NCBI RefSeq assembly: GCF_000718005.1
Contig: NZ_JODV01000011.1
Source of the DNA: Actinoalloteichus_B caeruleus
Lineage (GTDB): Bacteria; Actinomycetota; Actinomycetes; Mycobacteriales; Pseudonocardiaceae
Length of the DNA: 64,000 nucleotides
Reading direction: 5' to 3' (one strand)
The stretch's first letter is position 1, and each line of letters begins with the position of its first letter. The translations under genes were made by a program, and so were the position numbers. The notes beneath the pieces were generated by a model, which was not told the origin of the DNA, did no database searches, and was given only the letters and a program-made list of their open reading frames with translations. Below are positions 25,737-34,889 of the stretch, one piece after another.

Positions 25737-28049
25737 TCAGCTCCTGGCGTCCTGGTCGGGCAGTGGCGTGCCGGTCGACGTCTCGTCGGTGGGCACGTCG
25801 GCCCGTCCGTCCGGCGTCGTGCCGGCCCCGTCGCTCCCCTGCCCCCGGCGGACGGCGGAGAGCAGCAGCTGCGCCACGTCGACCACCTCGACGTTCTCGC
25901 CGGCGGTGCCCTCGTTCTGCCGCTGGGTGACGCCGTCGGTGAGCATCACCCGGCAGAACGGGCATCCGGTGGCGATCTTGGAGGGGGCGGTGCCCAGCGC
26001 CTCGTCGACCCGGTCCACGTTGATCCGCTTGCCGATGCGCTCCTCCATCCACATCCGGGCGCCGCCGGCCCCGCAGCACATCGACCGGTCGGCGTGCCGG
26101 GGCATCTCCCGGAGGGAGGCGCCGGAGGCGCCGACCAGCTCGCGGGGCGGCGAGTACACCTGGTTGTGGCGGCCCAGGTAGCAGGGGTCGTGGTAGGTGA
26201 CGTCCTCGGCGATGGGGGCCACCGGGGTGAGCCGCCGTTCGCGGACGAGCCGGTTCAGCAACTGGGTGTGGTGGACGACCTCGTAGTTCCCACCGAGTTC
26301 CGAGTACTCGTTGGCGAGGCTGTTGAAGCAGTGCGCGCAGGTGGCGACGATCTTGCGCCGGCCGGCCGGGCGGCCCTCGAAGACGCCGTTGAGCACCTCG
26401 ACGTTCTGTTGGGCGAGCATCTGGAACAGGAACTCGTTGCCGGCCCGTCGCGCCGGGTCGCCGGTGCAGCTCTCCTCCGGTCCGAGCACCACGTACTTCA
26501 CGCCGGCGGTGTGCAGGAGTTCCGCGACCGCCCTGGTGGTCTTCTTGGCGCGGTCCTCGAAGGCCCCGGCGCAGCCGACCCAGTACAGGTACTCCACGTC
26601 GTCGGCGAGCTCGCCGTCGAACACGGGGACCTCGAAGTCGAGGTCCTCGGTCCAGGCGAGGCGGTCCTTGGCGTTCTGGCCCCAGGGGTTGCCCTTGTTC
26701 TCCAGGTTCTTGAACATGCCGCCGAGCTCGGTGGGGAAGTTCGACTCGATGAGCACCTGGTAGCGGCGCATGTCGACGATGTGGTCGACGTGCTCGATGT
26801 CCACCGGGCACTGCTCGACGCAGGCCCCGCAGGTGGTGCAGGACCACAGCACCTCGGGGTCGATGACTCCGCCGAGTTCGCCGTTCTCGCCCGGTTCCCC
26901 GACGAGGGGCCGGTCGGCCTCGGCGAGGGCGAGGGCGTCGATGCCGGCGAGGCGGGCCTCGGCGCCGTCGCCGGTGATGCCGACCTCGTCGCCGGCCATG
27001 TCCTTCCGGCCGCCGGCCATCAGGTAGGGGGCCTTGGCGTAGGCGTGGTCGCGGAGGGCGGTGATGACGAGCTTGGGGGAGAGGGGTTTGCCGGTGTTCC
27101 AGGCGGGGCACTGGGACTGGCAGCGCCCGCACTCGGTGCAGGTGGTGAAGTCCAGCCAGCCCTTCCAGGTGAAGTCCTCGACCTTGCCGGCCCCGAAGGT
27201 GTCGGTGTCCGGGTCGGCCTCCTCCAGGTCGAGGGGCTTGCCGTCGCTCATCATCGGTCGCAGCGCGCCGAGGGCCTGGCCGCCTTCGGGTTCCCGCTTG
27301 AAGTAGATGTTGACGAAGGCCGCGAACCGGTGCCAGGCGACGCCCATCGTGATGTTCCTGGCGACGACGACGAACCACAGCATCGAGACGAGGACCTTCG
27401 CCGTGGCGACGAGCAGGACCCCGGTTTCGAGGGCGCCGGTCGAGGCACCGGAGAAGGCCAGGACCAGGGGGTAGCTGGCCAGGAAGCTCGCGGAGTAGGA
27501 GTCGGCGCCGAGCAGCGCGCCTTCGAGGCCCCGGAGCAGCAGCACGCACAGCGGGATCACGAGGATCACCGCTTCGACGAAGTAGGCCTGCCGGAAGTTG
27601 GACCCGGCGAAGCGGGACACGCGGTCGGGGCGGCGCGGGTGGTTGAGCTGCCGGATCACGATCAGCGTGAGAATGCCGATCAGGGTGGCCGCGGCGAAGA
27701 ACTCGATCACGACCTCGAAGACGATCCAGTGCCCGATCAGCGGCAACGCGAAGGTGGGGTCGAAGAGCTGGCCGTACCCGGTGGCGAGGGTGGGGACGAG
27801 GAGGACGAAGCCGGCCGCGACGAACCAGTGCGCGGCACCGACGACGCCCCACTTCAGCATCCGGGTGTGGCCGAGTGCCTCGGTCAGCATGGTGCGCAGC
27901 CGGGCCCCCCACGGTCCGTTCCTCGTCGGGTCCGGTTGCCCGAGGCGGATCGTCTTGACCATGCGGGTGATGGCGCGCACGAACAGGGTGACGGCGTACG
28001 CCGTGGCGGCGAGGCAGATCGCCACGAGGGTGAGCTGGAGAGCGCCCAT
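25737..28049 (-). CDS. membrane Fe-S binding reductase (Rv0338c / heterodisulfide reductase-like)
   Basis: 770 residues. The N-terminal 250 residues carry about six transmembrane helices of the NarI/HdrE type, with His residues suitable for heme b. Then come two 4Fe-4S motifs, CTECGRCQSQCP near residue 307 and CTTCGACVEQCP near 405, and two C-terminal CCG (cysteine-rich, HdrB/GlpC-type) domains with CAHCFN, CYLGRHN, CCGAGG and CPFC. The order and length match the essential mycobacterial protein Rv0338c. It probably passes electrons between the quinone pool and a cytosolic partner; the physiological acceptor is not established. The start ATG 28049 gives an immediate membrane helix. Confidence 0.9.
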   Translation of the reverse strand: MGALQLTLVAICLAATAYAVTLFVRAITRMVKTIRLGQPDPTRNGPWGARLRTMLTEALGHTRMLKWGVVGAAHWFVAAGFVLLVPTLATGYGQLFDPTFALPLIGHWIVFEVVIEFFAAATLIGILTLIVIRQLNHPRRPDRVSRFAGSNFRQAYFVEAVILVIPLCVLLLRGLEGALLGADSYSASFLASYPLVLAFSGASTGALETGVLLVATAKVLVSMLWFVVVARNITMGVAWHRFAAFVNIYFKREPEGGQALGALRPMMSDGKPLDLEEADPDTDTFGAGKVEDFTWKGWLDFTTCTECGRCQSQCPAWNTGKPLSPKLVITALRDHAYAKAPYLMAGGRKDMAGDEVGITGDGAEARLAGIDALALAEADRPLVGEPGENGELGGVIDPEVLWSCTTCGACVEQCPVDIEHVDHIVDMRRYQVLIESNFPTELGGMFKNLENKGNPWGQNAKDRLAWTEDLDFEVPVFDGELADDVEYLYWVGCAGAFEDRAKKTTRAVAELLHTAGVKYVVLGPEESCTGDPARRAGNEFLFQMLAQQNVEVLNGVFEGRPAGRRKIVATCAHCFNSLANEYSELGGNYEVVHHTQLLNRLVRERRLTPVAPIAEDVTYHDPCYLGRHNQVYSPPRELVGASGASLREMPRHADRSMCCGAGGARMWMEERIGKRINVDRVDEALGTAPSKIATGCPFCRVMLTDGVTQRQNEGTAGENVEVVDVAQLLLSAVRRGQGSDGAGTTPDGRADVPTDETSTGTPLPDQDARS

Positions 28050-28095
28050 GCTTCCGGCCTCCTGATCGGGACTGTTCCCCGCAGCCTAGACCAGG

Positions 28096-28109
28096 TTACC
28101 GGCCGGTAA
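28096..28109. promoter_or_regulatory. 14-bp perfect palindrome upstream of Fe-S reductase
   Basis: TTACCGGCCGGTAA lies 46 bp before the reductase start (28049). It looks like a TetR-type operator of the kind used by actinobacterial lipid regulators. The regulator may be encoded elsewhere. Confidence 0.55.
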
Positions 28110-28206
28110 TAACTCCTGGCGCTGTCGGTGTGCCCAGTTTTCGCGGCCTCCGACCGTGCGGCCGTGCATAATATGGAACAAATGTTCTGATAGTTAGGGG
28201 GTTCGC

Positions 28207-28611
28207 ATGGTCTACCTGCTGCTCGCCGTCGCGATCGCCGCCGAGGTGACCGCGACGGTCGCCCTCCGCTTCTCCGAGGGCTTCTCCCGCCTGATCCCCT
28301 CGATCATCGTGGTGGTGGGCTATGTGATCGCCTTCCGTACGCTGGCCGAGGTGCTGAAGCGGGGGATGCCGATCGGCACCGCCTACGCGATGTGGGCCGG
28401 GATCGGGGTGGCCGCCGTCGCCGTGATCGGGGCGCTGTTCCTCGGTGAACAGCTGACGCTGGTCAAGATCGCCGGCCTGGTCCTCGTGGTGGGAGGTGTC
28501 GTGCTCCTCGAACTCGGGGGCGGGCACGGCGACCCCGGGGCGTCGTCCTCGGTCGCCACCGAGGCGGACCTGGACACGGGCGGGAACGGAAGGGCGGGAG
28601 CGCAGGGGTGA
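28207..28611 (+). CDS. SMR multidrug exporter, EmrE/Qac type
   Basis: 134 residues with four transmembrane helices in the first 105 residues. Glu13 (AVAIAAEVTAT) is the essential charge (Glu14 in EmrE), and GTAYAMWAGIG is the conserved TM3 kink region. The C-terminal 30 residues are a hydrophilic tail longer than usual. The start ATG 28207 lies 20 bp after a GAACA-AA-TGTTC inverted repeat (28176-28187), a likely operator for the following TetR gene, whose GTG overlaps this stop. Proton-coupled export of quaternary cations is the family role. Confidence 0.85.
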   Translation: MVYLLLAVAIAAEVTATVALRFSEGFSRLIPSIIVVVGYVIAFRTLAEVLKRGMPIGTAYAMWAGIGVAAVAVIGALFLGEQLTLVKIAGLVLVVGGVVLLELGGGHGDPGASSSVATEADLDTGGNGRAGAQG

Positions 28612-29189
28612 CGGCGGAGTCGCGGGACGGACGGGTGGCCAGGGGTGACCGGCGCCGTGCGCTGATCGTCGCCGCCGCCGTCCGGGTGGTCGAACGGGAG
28701 GGCGTGGCCGGGCTGACCCACCGCGCGGTGGCCGCGGAGGCCGGCGTGTCGCCGACCTCGACGGCCTACCACTTCGCGACCGTGGACGACCTCATGGTCG
28801 GCGCGCTCCGGGCATCGGTGGAGGACAGCGCGGGCGGTCTGCTCGACCAGGTGCGGCGGACCGCGACCGATCCGGTCCGTGCCCTGGCCGACTACGTCAC
28901 CGTCCACCGGGGGCGGGCCATCGCCGAGTACGAGCTGTACCTCCAGGCGGCCCGCCGGCCCGCGCTCCGCCCGATCGCCAGACAGTGGTTGGACGCCCTC
29001 TCCGAGGTGCTCCGACCGGTGGTACCGGACGAGACGGCCCGGCGCGCCCTGGTGGCGACCGTGGACGGCCTGCTGTTGCAGTCCCTGCTGTCGGACGAGC
29101 CGCCGAGTGAGGCGGAGATGCGCGCGCTGCTCGGGCACGTCGTGCGGGTCAGCGGCTCCGACACCGGACCGGCCGCGCCCCACGGTTGA
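28608..29189 (+). CDS. TetR-family regulator, coupled to SMR gene
   Basis: 193 residues, start GTG 28608 overlapping the SMR stop. The HTH is residues about 30-55 (LTHRAVAAEAGVSPTSTAYHFATVDDLM), and the remaining helices form the ligand/dimer domain. Cotranscription with the exporter argues for autoregulation through the inverted repeat at 28176-28187. A second SMR-TetR pair of similar design lies at 48650-49607 on the other strand, and its regulator shares the Ser/Thr-rich turn before TYYF/AYHF. Confidence 0.85.
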   Translation: MTAESRDGRVARGDRRRALIVAAAVRVVEREGVAGLTHRAVAAEAGVSPTSTAYHFATVDDLMVGALRASVEDSAGGLLDQVRRTATDPVRALADYVTVHRGRAIAEYELYLQAARRPALRPIARQWLDALSEVLRPVVPDETARRALVATVDGLLLQSLLSDEPPSEAEMRALLGHVVRVSGSDTGPAAPHG

Positions 29190-29314
29190 CCGCCCCCTCA
29201 CCGTTGACCGAGTCGGACGGTTGACCGGGCCGCAATCGGTTCCCCCGAGCCTGGTGGGCCGGCCGGGAGCTGCCGGCCAGGGCGGGGGCCCTCCGCCGGG
29301 GCGGGGCCGAGGGG

Positions 29315-30277
29315 TCAGGGCGCGGTCGACCCGGTGCGGCCGTGGGGCCGGGGGCGGTCGCCGCCGCCCGCCCGGCGCGCCCGGTAGGCACGCTGCTGGC
29401 AGGCACGCGAGCAGTAGCTGCGGCGCCGGCCGGTCGGCGCGAGGACCAGTTCGGCTCCGCAGCTGAGGCACCGCGAGTGGTTCCGGGGGACGACCGTCCC
29501 CGTCGCGGAGCCAGGTTCCAGCGCCTCCCGCGACAGCGCCTCCCGCGACTGGGACTCCTGGGCGGCGACCAGGGACTCGACGCCGTCCAGCAGCCTTGCC
29601 AGACCGAGTTCGAACGCCGACCGGGGCTCGGGGGACGCTCCGGCCGCCGCCATCTTCGCCAGGTTCGGGTAGTTGGTCAGGTCGAAGCGTCGCCAGAACG
29701 GCGAGCCCGCTGACCGCCAGCCGTTCTCCCAGGTGCCCGCACCCTCCACCGACAGCCTGGCGGAACCCCGGACATAGCCGTCCACGGCCTGGGCCAGGTT
29801 GACCAGCTCGTCCTCCGGTAGCCCCGTCGCCAGCAGGACGTCCAACGCGGCCTCGTGGGCCGCGAGCATGTTGGGCCCGGGAACCGCCCGGTGCGTGGAG
29901 ATCTCCAGGACCCAGGGGTGGCGGTGGTAGAACTCCCAGTCCTGGCGGGCACGGGCCTCCAACCGCACCCGCCAGCCACCGGCCAGGTCGTAGAAGAGCG
30001 AGAGCTCCCCGTACGCGCGGTCCACCATCACGTCCACCAGGTCGTCCCTGCTGGGGACGTGGCGGTACAGCGACATCGCCGTGAAACCGAGCCTGGTCGC
30101 GACGGCGCGCATCGACACCGCCGCCAGCCCACCCACGTCGGCCATGCCGATCGCGGTCTCCGCGATCCGTTCCCGCGTCAACCGAGGTCGACGGCCACGG
30201 TCGGAGTCGCCGGTGGTCCCCCACAACAGCGCCATGCCGTGCGCGAACGTCTCCTGGTTCGTGCTCTTCGCCGCCAT
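29315..30277 (-). CDS. TetR-family regulator with C-terminal zinc-finger-like tail
   Basis: 320 residues. The HTH near residues 45-75 (VSMRAVATRLGFTAMSLYRHVPSRDDLVDVMVD) is followed by a TetR_C_11-like domain (GGWRVRLEARARQDWEFYHRHPWVLEI). The last 50 residues contain CLSCGAEL and YCSRACQQRAYRAR, a CxxC...CxxxC zinc-binding tail found in a subset of actinobacterial TetR proteins. Start ATG 30277; the promoter region upstream contains the palindrome TGTATACA (30314-30321). No divergent target gene is present, so the regulon must be elsewhere. Confidence 0.83.
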   Translation of the reverse strand: MAAKSTNQETFAHGMALLWGTTGDSDRGRRPRLTRERIAETAIGMADVGGLAAVSMRAVATRLGFTAMSLYRHVPSRDDLVDVMVDRAYGELSLFYDLAGGWRVRLEARARQDWEFYHRHPWVLEISTHRAVPGPNMLAAHEAALDVLLATGLPEDELVNLAQAVDGYVRGSARLSVEGAGTWENGWRSAGSPFWRRFDLTNYPNLAKMAAAGASPEPRSAFELGLARLLDGVESLVAAQESQSREALSREALEPGSATGTVVPRNHSRCLSCGAELVLAPTGRRRSYCSRACQQRAYRARRAGGGDRPRPHGRTGSTAP

Positions 30278-30313
30278 CCCACGTCCACCGGTCCTCGACG
30301 ATTACCCGGAGTA

Positions 30314-30321
30314 TGTATACA
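30314..30321. promoter_or_regulatory. TGTATACA palindrome before TetR gene
   Basis: A perfect 8-bp palindrome 37 bp upstream of the TetR start at 30277, in locally AT-rich DNA. It probably overlaps the promoter; autoregulation is inferred. Confidence 0.4.
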
Positions 30322-31112
30322 GCCCACACCCGTGGTGTACGGCGCACACCTCCGCCCTCGGCGCGTCCCGTCGGCTTCGGCGTCGACTTGCGCCGCTGAG
30401 GCGGGGGCGGTGCGGATTCGGCCGGGGAACGCGGACGCGACGGCGTTCCCGATTCCTGGCGAGCGGGGTGAACCGGAGCGGGGAGGCGATTTCCCCGAAC
30501 GTCGAGGCGGCGCGGGTTGGTTTTCCCTCACCCGGCGGACGCCAGCGCACGCGCGATGCGTGGATGGTCGTCGGAAACCCGATCCCGCCGTCGTCCGCAC
30601 GGGCGCTACCACGGCGGCGCGTCGGCCGCCACCGCGCGAACCGGGCCTGGTCAGCCGGTGGAAGGATGGCGTCTAGCTCGTCGGAGGGAGCCAGGCCACG
30701 CGCCGCCGAGGGGCGGCATCCCGCCACTCGGCTTCGAATGCCCACGGGCGGGAAGGGTGTCCCGCCCGCTTCCCGTGCCGGCGAGGAAGCGAGAAGGCCC
30801 GAGGAGTGGCATCGCTCCGGAGTGGGCTCATCATTCCTCGTGGGGCGAATGCGGAGTCGGCCGACGGCGGAAAGGGAAGGAGAATTCGCCGGATCAAGGG
30901 GCGGGCCTCGGTGGAATGGGAACAGGCTCGGCTCGCTGCTTTCTCCGGGCGATCGGCGCGTGACGGAACCGGACGCCGGGTTCCCTCACGCCGCCGGGGA
31001 GCGCCGGTGGCGTCCTGGCGCGGCGTCGGAGCGCCGAGACTGGCGACAGCGGGCGGGCACAGCCCCGTGACCTGGTCGTTCCTCCCGGCGGCTCCGAACG
31101 GGACGCCGATGT
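30322..31112. other. about 790 bp without a supported gene
   Basis: Frames on both strands are Arg/Ser-rich, have no ribosome site and show no family. Base composition is slightly less GC-rich than neighbouring genes (for example 30840-30900). I see no terminator or repeat. Confidence 0.4.
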
Positions 31113-31931
31113 TCAGGTGGAGGCGAGCGAGGCCAGGGCGTCGAGCCTGCGCAGGGTCTCGTCACGCCCCGCCGTCTCCAGGTCGAACAGGCACCGGCCC
31201 ACGCCGGCCTCGGCCAGCTCGGAGATCGTCGCGGGGTCGTCGGGAGTGCCGAAGACGGTCACCGGCAGGTCCCTCCCGGCCTTCGCCCGGACCTCGGTGA
31301 CGCGGGCCGCCAGTCGTGGCGTGTTGGCCCGGGGCAGCCATCCGTCCCCGTACTCGGCCAACCGGCGGAGCGCCGCCCGGCTCTCGCCGCCCACGTAGAT
31401 CGGCGGATGCGGCGTCTGGACCGGCTTGGGCCACTGGTAGATCGGGTCGAGGTCGACGTGCTCGCCGTGGAACTCGGCCAGTTCCTCGGTCCAGATGCGC
31501 CGGATGGCCAGCACCCGCTCGTCGAGGAGGGCGCCCCTGGTGGCCGGGTCGGTGCCGTGGTTGCGCATCTCCTCCTTGTTCCAGCCGCCGCCGACGCCCA
31601 GGATCGCCCTGCCGTCGGAGATGAGGTCCAGGCTGCTGACCTCCTTGGCGGTGTGGATCGGGTCCCGTTGCGGGATCAGCGCGATCCCGGTGGCGAGCAC
31701 GAGCCGCCGGGTGACGGCGGCGGCCGCGCTGAGCACCACGAAGGGGTCGAGGGTGCGGTAGTACTTGCGTGGGAGCTCACCGCCCTCCGGATAGGGGCTC
31801 TCCCGGCTTGCCGGGATGTGGGAGTGCTCGGCGAGGAACAACGCGTCGAAGCCGCGCTCCTCCAGGGCGGTGGCCAGGTCGACGGGGCGGATGCTCTCGT
31901 CCGTGACGAAGGTGGAGACTCCGAACTTCAT
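31113..31931 (-). CDS. LLM-class F420-dependent oxidoreductase (TIGR03619-like)
   Basis: 272 residues from ATG 31931 (KFGVSTFVTDESI start). Luciferase-like TIM barrel features: LFLAEHSHIP near residue 32, LDPFVVLSAAAAVTRRLVLATGIALIPQRDPIHTAKEVSSLDLISDGR, and GVGGGWNKEEMRNHG, the pattern of F420-dependent LLM proteins of actinobacteria. Cofactor F420 rather than FMN is inferred from the family; the substrate is unknown. A longer upstream frame exists but is Arg/Pro-rich and not expected in the protein. Confidence 0.87.
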   Translation of the reverse strand: MKFGVSTFVTDESIRPVDLATALEERGFDALFLAEHSHIPASRESPYPEGGELPRKYYRTLDPFVVLSAAAAVTRRLVLATGIALIPQRDPIHTAKEVSSLDLISDGRAILGVGGGWNKEEMRNHGTDPATRGALLDERVLAIRRIWTEELAEFHGEHVDLDPIYQWPKPVQTPHPPIYVGGESRAALRRLAEYGDGWLPRANTPRLAARVTEVRAKAGRDLPVTVFGTPDDPATISELAEAGVGRCLFDLETAGRDETLRRLDALASLAST

Positions 31932-32154
31932 CCTTCGAGGGAAACACGATCCGCCCGGCGGCGCCGATGTCCACGAGGACGAGCTGATCCGTGCCAGCAC
32001 CGGCGGCGGTCCGCGGGTGTCAGCTCGCCGCCCGGACGTCGCGACCAGGGCCGGACGGGCGCGCGCTGGCGGTGAGGGGCGGCCCGAGGCGGACGGGCAG
32101 CCCGACGCCCGTCCTGGTGCTCGCGAGTCGAACGCCGGCATGCCCGACGGTCGC

Positions 32155-32178
32155 CCGACACCGACACCGACACCGACA
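32155..32178. repeat. four copies of hexanucleotide CCGACA
   Basis: Perfect tandem CCGACA units in the 440-bp gap between the LLM (31931) and HxlR (32373) genes. No gene is supported in that gap. Confidence 0.7.
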
Positions 32179-32372
32179 CCTGGCCCGGCGCTGCTGCTGT
32201 CGGCGCCCTCGCCGGTTCTCGCCGAAGCGGTCGGGGGATGCGCGTCCTGGGACCACCGGTCGCCCGGACCCCGGTGGTCGCGTGGGGGCCCGGGTGGCAG
32301 GCGAGGCTGGGGCGAGTCCCACCAGCACGACGTCGAGGTGCTGCGCCACCCGGGGACGGCCAGCCGCTGGTG

Positions 32373-32762
32373 CTACCCGCTCGCTGGGTCGGCCTCGTCG
32401 TCGAACCGGGCCCGAGCCCGGCGGACGGCCGGCAGGTTCGTCGAGCTCCAGCCCAGGAGGGCGTCGATCAGGTCCTGGAGTGTCTTCCCGAGCGGCGCGA
32501 TGTGGTACTCGACCGCCACGGGACGGGTGGCCGTGACGATCCGTTCGACCATGCCGTTGCGTTCCAGCCGGCGCAGGGTGGTGGTCAGCGACTTCTGTGT
32601 GACCAGGGGGATGGCCCGGCGGAGCTCGTTGAATCGGCGCGGGCGCTCGCACAGCGTGTCCAGCACCAGCAGCGACCACTTGTCGAGCACCTGGTCCAGC
32701 AGTTCGCGGTGCTCGGTGGTGACCTTCGGGTGCTCCGGGGCGGAGGGGGTGGTTTCCTGCAC
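32373..32762 (-). CDS. HxlR-family transcriptional regulator
   Basis: 129 residues from GTG 32762. It contains the HxlR winged helix: LLDQVLDKWSLLVLDTLCERPRRFNELRRAIPLVTQKSLTTTLRRLERNGMVER (read across residues about 22-75), then the wing IVTATRPVAVEYHIAPLGKTL. Unlike most family members there is no Cys near the N-terminus, so a redox switch is not expected. It is divergent from the RidA gene at 32857, with direct repeats between them. Confidence 0.88.
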   Translation of the reverse strand: MQETTPSAPEHPKVTTEHRELLDQVLDKWSLLVLDTLCERPRRFNELRRAIPLVTQKSLTTTLRRLERNGMVERIVTATRPVAVEYHIAPLGKTLQDLIDALLGWSSTNLPAVRRARARFDDEADPASG

Positions 32763-32791
32763 GACACCTAGTCTCGTTGAAGTTCCCTTCG

Positions 32792-32817
32792 GATACCAGG
32801 TACACATTCGATACCAG
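32792..32817. promoter_or_regulatory. GATACCAG direct repeats between HxlR and RidA genes
   Basis: GATACCAG occurs at 32792-32799 and 32810-32817, 18 bp apart start to start, in the 94-bp divergent promoter region. They are plausible HxlR half-sites. Confidence 0.5.
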
Positions 32818-32856
32818 CTGGTTCCTGCTCGTGTTCCTCGATCGAAAGGGCGAACC

Positions 32857-33267
32857 ATGGCCGTGCGGCTGTTGACACCCGAGGGAATGTTCCAGCCGGT
32901 CCCGTACCACCACGTCTCGGTGGGCACGGGATCCCGGCAGATCCACGTGGCGGGTCAGATCGCCCGTGACGCCGAGGGCAACCCCCTCGCCACCGGCGAC
33001 CTGGCCGGGCAGGTCGCCCATGCCCTGCGCAACACCGCGCGGGGCCTCGCCGGCGCCGGCGCGACCTTCGCCGACGTCGTGCGGCTGCGCTTCTACGCCG
33101 TCGCCTGGGCGCCGGACAAGATGGATGCCTTCGTGGCCGGGATCCAGCAGGTCGCGGACGAGATCGGGCTTCCGAGCCCGCTGCCCCCGGCCTCGCTGAT
33201 CGGCGTCGACTACCTCTTCGAACCGGACGTCCTCGTCGAGGTCGAGGCCGACGCCGTGCTCGACTGA
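32857..33267 (+). CDS. RidA-family protein (YjgF/YER057c/UK114)
   Basis: 136 residues, ATG 32857. RidA-type features: IHVAGQIARDAEGNPLATGDLAGQVAHALRNTARGLAGAGATFADVVRLRFYAV, and the C-terminal PPASLIGVDYLFEPDVLVEVEADAVL. The canonical active-site Arg of RidA (in the R-G/x-C-V type loop) is not evident, placing it in an Rid2-7 type subgroup rather than enamine deaminase RidA itself. The divergent HxlR gene suggests inducible expression. Confidence 0.85.
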   Translation: MAVRLLTPEGMFQPVPYHHVSVGTGSRQIHVAGQIARDAEGNPLATGDLAGQVAHALRNTARGLAGAGATFADVVRLRFYAVAWAPDKMDAFVAGIQQVADEIGLPSPLPPASLIGVDYLFEPDVLVEVEADAVLD

Positions 33268-33280
33268 CGCCGTCCGGAGG

Positions 33281-33320
33281 GCCGGGTCCCGCGTTCCCCC
33301 GAACGAACGCTGGACCCGGC
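33281..33320 (+). terminator. intrinsic terminator after RidA gene
   Basis: GCCGGGTCC (33281-33289) pairs with GGACCCGGC (33312-33320), 22-nt loop, just after the RidA stop. The next 440 bp (33321-33760) hold no gene I can support. Confidence 0.6.
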
Positions 33321-33760
33321 TCGGTGACGGTCGGCTGAGGTCCGGTTGGCCGGACCCCGCCCGGGCGGGAGGCCACGCGGCGGCAGGTCCGGCCGGAGGT
33401 CATCACCGGGGACGGCCAGGGTCCGAGCCGATCTCGGTCAGTGCCCGCGCGGTGGACGTCCCCGCGCCGCCAACTCGGCCCACGCGGCGCCCATCGCTGG
33501 ATGGGAGCGAGCTGGGCGGAGGCCACGGACAGGGCACGACGGGGGCAGGACGGCGCCAGGAGCCCAGCGTGTCCAGACCGATCAGGTGGCAGCTGCCGGT
33601 CGTGCGGCAGGTCAGCGGTGTGGGGCGAGCGCGCCCTGGCGGTGGCACCGGGCCCGGCAGCTCCGCGCGTTCCACGCCGAGAAGATCCTCCAAGAGCTTC
33701 CTCCCGGCCGGTGTCGCCGGCCCCCGAGTGACGGCAGGGGCGGGCCCTGCGCCAGTCCGA

Positions 33761-34345
33761 TCAGGACCGGACCGCGTCGCTGCCCGCCGCCAGCTCCCGC
33801 AACGACGTGTCCAGCGCGCGTAGGAGCTCACCCACCCGGCCCCCGCCTCCCGGGGCCGCCGGGTAGCGGGTCAGGACGTCCACCACGAGGGGGCCGGCCA
33901 GTCCCCGGGCCCGGACGAGGTGGTCGGCGGCGACCCCTGGGTCGCCACCGGCGTCGAGCTCGAACGCCCGCGCCGCGTGGGCTGGCGAACCGAGGATGTG
34001 CTTGACCTGGGTCGCCTTCGCCAGGGGGTGCAGGAACGCCGCGCTGGCCGACGCGACCGCGGCACGCGCTGCCTCCCCGGCCGACGGCTGCCCGGCGTCG
34101 CGGGCCTCCTGGTAGGCGCGGAGCCCCGCCCAGGCGCCGTCCCTGATCACCTTCGACCGCCTGGCCCCGCCGGCGAACCCCCGCGCGGCGTCGATCGCGG
34201 CACGCGGACGCGGGTCGTCGGGACGGTGCCGTTCGAATATCGCCAACGCCGGAAGGGCGCAGGCCACCGCGAAACCCGCGACCGCGCGCAGGTCCGCCGC
34301 GCTCAGGTCGACCGTCAGGCTCTCGTCGGTACCGCCGTCATCCAC
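33761..34345 (-). CDS. Imm-5-like putative immunity protein
   Basis: About 194 residues from GTG 34345 (start uncertain; the frame stays open upstream). All-alpha with the family pattern LSAADLRAVAGFAVACALPALAIFE, DPRPRAAIDAARGFAGG, AASAAFLHPLAKATQVKHILGSPAHAARAFEL, and RYPAAPGGGGRVGELLRALD. This matches actinobacterial proteins annotated as Imm-5-like putative immunity proteins. No polymorphic toxin gene is adjacent, so it could be an orphan immunity gene or have another role. Confidence 0.7.
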   Translation of the reverse strand: MDDGGTDESLTVDLSAADLRAVAGFAVACALPALAIFERHRPDDPRPRAAIDAARGFAGGARRSKVIRDGAWAGLRAYQEARDAGQPSAGEAARAAVASASAAFLHPLAKATQVKHILGSPAHAARAFELDAGGDPGVAADHLVRARGLAGPLVVDVLTRYPAAPGGGGRVGELLRALDTSLRELAAGSDAVRS

Positions 34346-34479
34346 TCCTGCGACCGTATCGTTGGAGTACCGGTTGAGCCTTGGCGACGGGAGTGCCAGC
34401 ACGGCGTGGGCGGAGTGTCGAACAGGGAGGCACCGCAGAGGTGGGTGGATCGCCGTTCGGGCGCGTGCCCGCTGGCGGT

Positions 34480-34889
34480 TCACCCCGCCGCCGATCCGGC
34501 CCCCAGCGGAGCGTGCGGCCGGCGCGACCGCCGTCCACCACGGCCGATCCACGTGCGGCACGCCCCGTAGAGCAGGTGCGGATCGGGGATCGAGTACGTG
34601 GGCAGCCACCGCTGGAGCCAGCGCGGATCGACGGGGACGCCGGTCTGGCGCTCGAGCTGCGCGAGGCAGGTCGGGCGGGCGAGGTCGAGGTCCACGTCAG
34701 GGCCGAGCGCCCACTCTGGGCGGATCTCGTGCTGGTGTGGATCAGGCGCACGAGGGTAGCGGTGATCGAACCAAGCGGTGATCCTGCCGTTCAGCGCCTG
34801 CGTGACGAGCCCGACGCCGTTCATGTTCCAGTACACGCTGAAGAAGGCGCCTCCGCTCGCCGAACATCGACGGGCGATTTCCGGGAACC
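34480..34889 (-). pseudogene. DUF6461-like fragment
   Basis: The frame reads FFSVYWNMNGVGLVTQALNG then ITAWFDHRYPRAPDP, which resembles the DUF6461 pattern of N-rich VYWNVNA followed by FDP. The N-terminal half expected for that family is absent, because the frame runs straight into the MerR gene end at 34890. The C-terminal end becomes Arg-rich after RWLPTYSIPDPHLL. Probably a remnant; alternatively a short real protein from GTG 34836. Confidence 0.4.

Noticed and set aside
22741..27912. 1723-codon minus-strand frame
   Set aside because: It is the shadow of the KGGVGR ATPase gene on the plus strand and an alternative frame of the Fe-S reductase gene.
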